A DNA stretch of 60,734 bases from Bryobacteraceae bacterium. GTDB lineage: Bacteria; Acidobacteriota; Terriglobia; Bryobacterales; Bryobacteraceae. This document shows, one piece after another, positions 60,720 through 60,734 of the stretch. The number at the start of each line of letters is the position of its first letter. The stretch's first letter is position 1. The translations under genes were made by a program, and so were the position numbers. The stretch lies in the NCBI GenBank assembly GCA_023384675.1, contig JAHDVK010000032.1, positions 1 to 60,734 on the forward strand. The letters run 5' to 3'. The notes beneath the pieces were generated by a model. That model made no database searches. It saw only the letters and a list, made by a program, of their open reading frames with translations, and was not told the origin of the DNA.

Positions 60720-60734
60720 TTAGACTGGTTGCTG

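Noticed and set aside
1-60734. CRISPR array, rRNA, prophage or complete insertion sequence
   Set aside because: No regularly spaced repeats, rRNA cores, phage structural genes or transposase reading frames were found.

Overview
The window looks like chromosome of a soil-type Acidobacteriota of the Bryobacterales/Solibacter lineage. DNA is GC-rich. Many secreted proteins are cleaved after Ala-Gln. There is a Solibacter-type (TIGR03437-like) C-terminal domain at 43886-45775, a giant secreted protein of He_PIG-type Ig repeats, DUF1080 and CBM9 proteins, a Ser/Thr kinase and a bacterial caspase. This placement is inferred from gene content; no rRNA or tRNA gene was found.

Layout. 1-5.3 kb: lepA, then a four-gene zinc-linked operon (DUF3299, DUF2796, LolD-type ATPase, FtsX permease). 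5.3-14.8 kb: a signalling and surface block made of a membrane Ser/Thr kinase with an FGE-like sensor, a convergent operon of two DUF4384 proteins and a caspase-EF-hand-PEGA-TPR protein, then two secreted Ig-like proteins. 14.9-24.9 kb: catabolic and secreted hydrolases, including Gfo/Idh plus TIM-barrel sugar genes and a tightly packed series of esterase, M1 peptidase, membrane protein, LD-carboxypeptidase and esterase. 24.9-27.7 kb: an accessory-looking patch with an orphan MqsA antitoxin, unknown genes, paired palindromes and a strongly expressed-looking orphan protein. 27.7-45.8 kb: DUF1080, mutS2, a nucleotidyltransferase-like/TIM pair, Nudix, SMP-30, periplasmic carbonic anhydrase, TPR protein, and a FecR/helical/zinc-finger/PIG-L operon.

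45.8-54.6 kb: an exported methyltransferase-like protein, a histidine kinase, a lipoprotein and bshA (bacillithiol synthesis); then a copper operon (copZ-like, copA, csoR) with a CsoR-type operator placed inside its promoter; then an ECF sigma/anti-sigma pair with an ECF-type promoter; then rsmA. 54.6-60.7 kb (minus strand): a sulfur/thiol and redox region with a thioesterase, CoA-disulfide reductase-rhodanese fusion, PadR regulator with a Cys/His-rich N-terminus, NifX-like protein, TorD chaperone, Cys-ligated molybdopterin oxidoreductase and a 4Fe-4S subunit whose 5' end looks frameshifted.

Genes are densely packed, with many ATGA, GTGA or TGATG overlaps. Several genes have a TATAAT-like box only 6-11 bases before the start codon, which suggests leaderless mRNAs. 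Most stop/start coordinates were checked against the bases; domain calls rest on recognised motifs, not on database searches.
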